64,000 bases of DNA. Origin: Rebecca billardiae RCC1528 (Eukaryota; Haptophyta). The notes beneath the pieces are model-generated. The model was not told the origin of the DNA and ran no database searches. It saw only the letters and a program-made list of their open reading frames with translations. A program made the translations under genes and the position numbers. Each line of letters starts with the position of its first letter. The stretch's first letter is position 1. The stretch spans positions 2,604,001 to 2,668,000 of the forward strand of contig OZ251230.1 in assembly GCA_965240325.2 (NCBI GenBank), given 5' to 3'. This document shows, one piece after another, positions 60,888-64,000 of the stretch.

Positions 60888-61812
60888 TGCCGCCGCTGCC
60901 CGCGCCGGCGCCGGCGGGCGCGCCGGCCGCGGCGCGCGCGCGCGTCGCGAGCTCGCTCAGCCCGTCGAGCATGCGCAGCAGGTGCGGCACGGCGCGCGGG
61001 ATGTCAGCGGCGCCGCTGAAGCCGAGCGGCGTGAACGGCGCGCCCTCGCCCTCCGCGCCCGCCTCGGCGGAAGCGCGCGGCGCGGCCGCGGCGTCGGCCG
61101 CGGCCGAGCGCCCGCCGACCTCGCCGGCTGGCGCGCGGCGCGCGGCGGCGGCGGGCGGCGCCGCGCCCGCGCGGGCGGACGCGGAGCCGGGCGTGCCGTC
61201 TGCGCGCTCGGCGGGCGAGCCCGCCGGCGCGGTGGCCCGCCGCCCCGAGCGCGCTCGGCCGACGCCGAGTGCTGGTGCGGCGCCGCGATCCGCCGCGCCC
61301 GGCGCGGCGCGCGGCGGCGGCGCGGCGGCGGGCTCGGCGGCGGCGCGCGGCAGCTGCGCGCGCAGCGCGGAGATGGTCGCGTCGCGCTCGCGCAGCGCCG
61401 CCTCCGCCGCGCGCAGCCGCCGCGCCTGCTCCGCGACCAGCCGCTCGAGACGGTCCACGTCGTCTGCGGAGGAGGCGCGGCGCTGGGCGGCGGCGCGCTC
61501 GGCGGCCGGCGCGGCGGGCGCCGCGCCGTCGCGCGCGCCGAGCAGGGCGCGCGGCGCGCCGCCTCGCGCGGGCGAGCCACGCTCATCCACGCGCTCCCCC
61601 TCCTCCTCCTCCTCCTCGCCCTCCGCCGGCGGCTGCTGCGAGCGCAGCTGGCCGAGCGCGCGCTGTCGCTCGAGCTCAGCCGTGCGCTGGGCCATCGCGC
61701 TCATCAGCGCGTCGAGCGGCTCGGCGGGCGGGCGTGAGCCGGCGGCGGGGTGCGCTCGGCGGCGGCGGAACTCGGCGAGTGCCTCGTCCGCGTTCTGCGG
61801 CCCGCGGTACAT
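59821..61812 (-). CDS. SEP and UBX domain protein, UBXN11 (socius)-like
   Basis: The protein has 663 residues from the minus-strand ATG at 61812. An N-terminal helical region (MYRGPQNADEALAEFRRRRA and MSAMAQRTAELERQRALGQL) and a coiled coil near 115-150 (DDVDRLERLVAEQARRLRAA) precede a long Ala/Pro linker and a poly-Gly run of 13. The SEP domain, about residues 346-410, reads VRVRFFRDGLVLYAGPLRPY then EAASFLTEVAAGRCPYELKE, with the spacing of UBXN11/p47-type SEP domains. The C-terminal UBX domain (about 575-663) reads TLQLRLPGGRETLRLDVPAD, then YTLRSAFPPATW and LGLVPNATLHVQ. UBX proteins are adaptors of the Cdc48/p97 ATPase. Order coiled coil - SEP - UBX without a UBA domain suggests UBXN11 rather than p47. 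The canonical FPR loop of UBX is not obvious (FPPAT instead). Confidence 0.8.
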
Positions 61813-62083
61813 GGGGTGATGGGGAGACAGAGCTTGCGGCGCGTCAACGGCTCGGCCCGGCGGCCATGCTCTTGCGGCGAGTGACTGTGACGACGATCGA
61901 GCGCAGACGAGCAGAACGGCGGTTTTATACTTTTATTCAGCATCATCAGCGCTTTCAATTTTGTTTTCTTACGCGACGAGCTCCTGAATTTGCGCTGCTG
62001 ACGTTTTTTCCGATGCTGCGTCGGCGTGGTGCAGCAACCGTGTCGTCGTCGGTGCGTGCTGCGGCCGAGGTGACACATGACGT
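61813..62083. promoter_or_regulatory. promoter of the SEP/UBX gene
   Basis: On the minus strand a TATA-like GTATAAAACCGCC lies at about 61920-61932, some 110-120 bases upstream of the ATG at 61812. An AT-richer stretch (CAATTTTGTTTTC, GACGTTTTTTCC) lies beyond it. Confidence 0.45.
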
Positions 62084-63637
62084 TCAGCGGCCACGGCCGA
62101 GCGGCACGGCGGCGGCCGCCGGGAGCCGCACCGCGCCCACACCCGCGGCGGCGCGCGCCGCCCCCACCTCCTGCTGCCGCGGAGCCTGGCCGGCTCCGCC
62201 GCGCGCCGCGGCCGCGCCCGTTGGCGTTGACGGCTCGCCGCCGCCAGCACCGGCTGACGCGCCACCGTGCGAGCCCGCCGGGGCGACGCCCGGCGCGCGG
62301 CGTGCGCGCGGCGCGCGCGCGGGCGCGTCGAGCAGGCCGCAGCTCGGCGCCGCCAGCGCTGCCGAGCGCACGCGCACAGCCGCGCCGCACGCCGCGCAGG
62401 CGGCCACGGCCATCGCGGCCGCGCGCGCGCGCGCCGCAAGCGCGCGCGGGCGCGCGCGCCGCGCGCTCAGCGCGAGCGCGGCGCAGACGGCGAGGGCGAG
62501 CGCGGCGGCGGCGGCGCGCTCGCGCGCGCCGAGCTCGCGCGCCGCGGCCGCCAGCGCGAGCGCGCGCGCGCGCGCCGCCTCCGCCGAGCGCCCGCCGAGC
62601 AGCCGCAGCGCGAAGAGAAAAACGCCTTCGCGCCGCCGCCGGCGCCGCCGCGGCCGCGGCGGCGCCGGCCGCGCCGCCACCGGCTGCGGCGGCGGCGCTT
62701 GGCGGGCGGCAAGGAGCGGTGCGTGCTGCGCGGGCGCGGCGGTGGCGGGTGAGGTCGAGGTGGCCGCGTGCGCGCGCGGGCTGCTCGAGGCGGGGCTGTC
62801 CGCGCCGTCCGTGCCGGAGGACGAGGCGGAGGACGTCGAGCACGCCTCGGCCTCCACGCCGCCGCTCGCGCCCGCGGCGGCGCGCGCGGCGGCGCTCGCG
62901 AGCGCGGCGGCGCGCGCGGCGTCCGCGTCCGCGTCGGCGCCGGCGAGCGCGGCGTGGAGCGTGCGCGGCAGCAGCTCGAGGAGCGGCCTGTGCAGCGCCG
63001 CGGCCAGCCCCGACGGCAGCGCCTCCGCCGCGCCGTGCTCCGCCAGCTCCGCCGCGCTCGGCTCCAGCAGGACATAAGCCCACCAGAGCTGCCAGCCCCA
63101 CAGCCAGCGCGAAAAGAGCACGCGCGCGCACTCGAGCGCGCGGAGCAGCGTGAGGCGGCGCACGGCGCGGGCGTGCGCGGCGGGGAGCAGCGCGCGCAGC
63201 AGCCCGACCTCCGCCGCGCGCGCGCCCGCGAGCACGAGCCACGCGCCGCCCTGCAGCTCGACGCAGCCGAGCGCGACAGTGCACAGGGCCAGCGTGCGCG
63301 TGCTCGCGCAGCGCACGGCGAGGGCGAGGGCGGCGGCGCAGAGGGCGGCGGCGGTGCCGAGGCGCAGCGCGATGAGCGCGCGCGCCAGCGCCGGGCGCAG
63401 CCCCCGCCAGTCCGCCGCGCACCCCGCGCCGGCCAGCAGCGCCACGGCGCCGCAACCGTGCCGCAGGCTGCACGCCGCGAGGCCAACGTGCAGCGCGCGC
63501 GCGGCGGCGGGGTGCAGCGCGCCGCGCTCGTGGAGCGAGACGGCGTAGGCGCACGCGCACGCGGCGCACGCCGCGCCGGCGCCCACCGCCCAGACGAGCC
63601 CGCCCAGCGCGTCGCGGCGCGGCGGTGGCGGCGGCAT
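62084..63637 (-). CDS. multi-pass membrane protein of unknown function
   Basis: The protein has 517 residues from the minus-strand ATG at 63637; the frame continues to 63724 but without ATG. The first 220 residues contain several Ala/Leu-rich membrane segments: GGLVWAVGAGAACAACACAY, CGAVALLAGAG, LIALRLGTAAALCAAALALAV, CTVALGCVELQGGAWLVLAG and LWGWQLWWAYVLLE. The WGWQLWWAYVLLEPSAAELAEHG segment is the best-conserved-looking part. A disordered Ser/Pro/Arg stretch follows, then another hydrophobic region near 390-450 (AAAALALAVCAALALSA, AAAMAVAACAACGAAV). Real helices are hard to separate from plain Ala-rich composition. No family is recognised. Confidence 0.55.
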   Translation of the reverse strand: MPPPPPRRDALGGLVWAVGAGAACAACACAYAVSLHERGALHPAAARALHVGLAACSLRHGCGAVALLAGAGCAADWRGLRPALARALIALRLGTAAALCAAALALAVRCASTRTLALCTVALGCVELQGGAWLVLAGARAAEVGLLRALLPAAHARAVRRLTLLRALECARVLFSRWLWGWQLWWAYVLLEPSAAELAEHGAAEALPSGLAAALHRPLLELLPRTLHAALAGADADADAARAAALASAAARAAAGASGGVEAEACSTSSASSSGTDGADSPASSSPRAHAATSTSPATAAPAQHAPLLAARQAPPPQPVAARPAPPRPRRRRRRREGVFLFALRLLGGRSAEAARARALALAAAARELGARERAAAAALALAVCAALALSARRARPRALAARARAAAMAVAACAACGAAVRVRSAALAAPSCGLLDAPARAPRARRAPGVAPAGSHGGASAGAGGGEPSTPTGAAAARGGAGQAPRQQEVGAARAAAGVGAVRLPAAAAVPLGRGR

Positions 63638-63859
63638 GCGCCACGCGCCCAGCAGTGCGCAGAGAGACCAGCCCGGCCCGGCAGCCCGGGCGGCGGCGGC
63701 TGGCGCGGCGCTGCGTCTCGTCAAAGTTGAAAGTGGAAAGTATGGCTGCCGCCTGCGCCGTGCGCACGACTGTGACTACGACAAGGTCGGACGACTCAGC
63801 AGACGATGGTTCCGACACTGTACATCAGCGAGCGGCCACCGCACCCGCCCCCGCCTCAG
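63638..63859. other. short spacer
   Basis: This lower-GC stretch separates two minus-strand genes and should hold the promoter of the membrane-protein gene. It contains AAAGTTGAAAGTGGAAAGTATGG near 63723. Confidence 0.35.
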
Positions 63860-64000
63860 CTAGCGCCGCTTGTCCCGGTCCTTGAGCAGCAGCGTCACGT
63901 ACGCCAGCAGCCGCACGCACCCGCCGATCGCCGCGAGCGAGCGCACGGCGACGCGCACGCCCTCGCACCGCGCGAGCGGCGCGTCTGGGCCGCAGAGCTG
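63860..64000 (-). CDS. 3' end of a further gene (partial)
   Basis: A minus-strand frame enters from the right edge and ends at a TAG (63860-63862) after 46 codons. The product end reads EGVRVAVRSLAAIGGCVRLL then AYVTLLLKDRDKRR, a hydrophobic or amphipathic helix followed by a strongly charged C-terminus, which looks like the end of a real (perhaps membrane) protein. The family cannot be told. Confidence 0.5.
   Translation of the reverse strand, partial: QLCGPDAPLARCEGVRVAVRSLAAIGGCVRLLAYVTLLLKDRDKRR

Noticed and set aside
60841-63077. Long + strand frames opposite the SEP/UBX and membrane-protein genes
   Set aside because: They have Arg/Ala/Pro composition only; the minus strand has recognisable SEP and UBX motifs.
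1-64000. CRISPR arrays, prokaryotic operons or ribosome-binding sites
   Set aside because: The gene set and introns are eukaryotic. The repeats seen are minisatellites, palindromes and TIRs, not regularly spaced repeat-spacer arrays.

Overview
The window is nuclear DNA of a very GC-rich unicellular eukaryote, most probably a haptophyte alga or something close to it. The reasons are spliceosomal introns with an almost invariant GTGCG donor and CAG acceptor, Ala/Gly/Pro-rich low-complexity inserts in otherwise recognisable eukaryotic proteins, TTAGGG-type telomere-like repeats, a mix of clathrin-adaptor, PDI, hnRNP H/F-like, Sen1, SEP/UBX, BAH and metacaspase genes, and short intergenic spaces broken by AT-richer deserts. 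The taxon is an inference. Because stop codons are rare at this GC content, most long reading frames are antisense shadows and were left out.

Layout. 0-4.4 kb: a partial upstream gene, a multi-pass membrane protein, and a secreted protein built of two related modules. 4.8-6.9 kb: a 2.1 kb foldback/TIR element with long inverted arms. 7.1-11 kb: an FN3 + BAH chromatin-type gene with one intron. 11.4-12.6 kb: a metacaspase. 13.2-15.1 kb: a fusion of a gamma-glutamylcyclotransferase/AIG2-like domain with a METTL18/HPM1-like histidine methyltransferase. 15.5-20.5 kb: a glycan-type cluster (GT25-like transferase, FkbM-like methyltransferase, DxD-type transferase), all with N-terminal signals. 20.5-33.1 kb: a gene-poor, lower-GC region with degenerate kinase-like fragments in inverted orientation, local duplications and a 2.0 kb TIR element. 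33.2-36.2 kb: an hnRNP H/F-like protein and a divergent small gene. 36.6-37.7 kb: a cassette between identical 74-bp direct repeats. 37.9-39.5 kb: a membrane-anchored protein disulfide isomerase. 40.3-43.7 kb: divergent 3-phosphoglycerate dehydrogenase and phosphoserine aminotransferase, the first two enzymes of serine synthesis, sharing one CCAAT-containing promoter. 44.9-50.3 kb: an F-box-like gene divergent from a Sen1/senataxin-like helicase, with a 237-bp MITE between them. 50.6-55.9 kb: AP-2 sigma, a four-TM membrane protein, and a leucine-rich-repeat gene with about one repeat per exon. 56-59.8 kb: mostly non-coding, with a nested palindrome cluster. 59.8-64 kb: a SEP/UBX (UBXN11-like) gene, a multi-pass membrane protein and the 3' end of another gene.

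Twelve introns could be placed to the base by joining conserved domains (coordinates are in the gene entries). All begin GTGCG and end CAG. Two carry telomere-like repeats and one carries a palindromic repeat related to one that is repeated in coding DNA of the BAH gene. The best candidates for something new are the GGCT-METTL18 fusion, the 74-bp direct-repeat cassette whose repeat supplies a start codon, the palindrome family CGAGAT-NNNN-ATCTCG, and the telomere-like introns.
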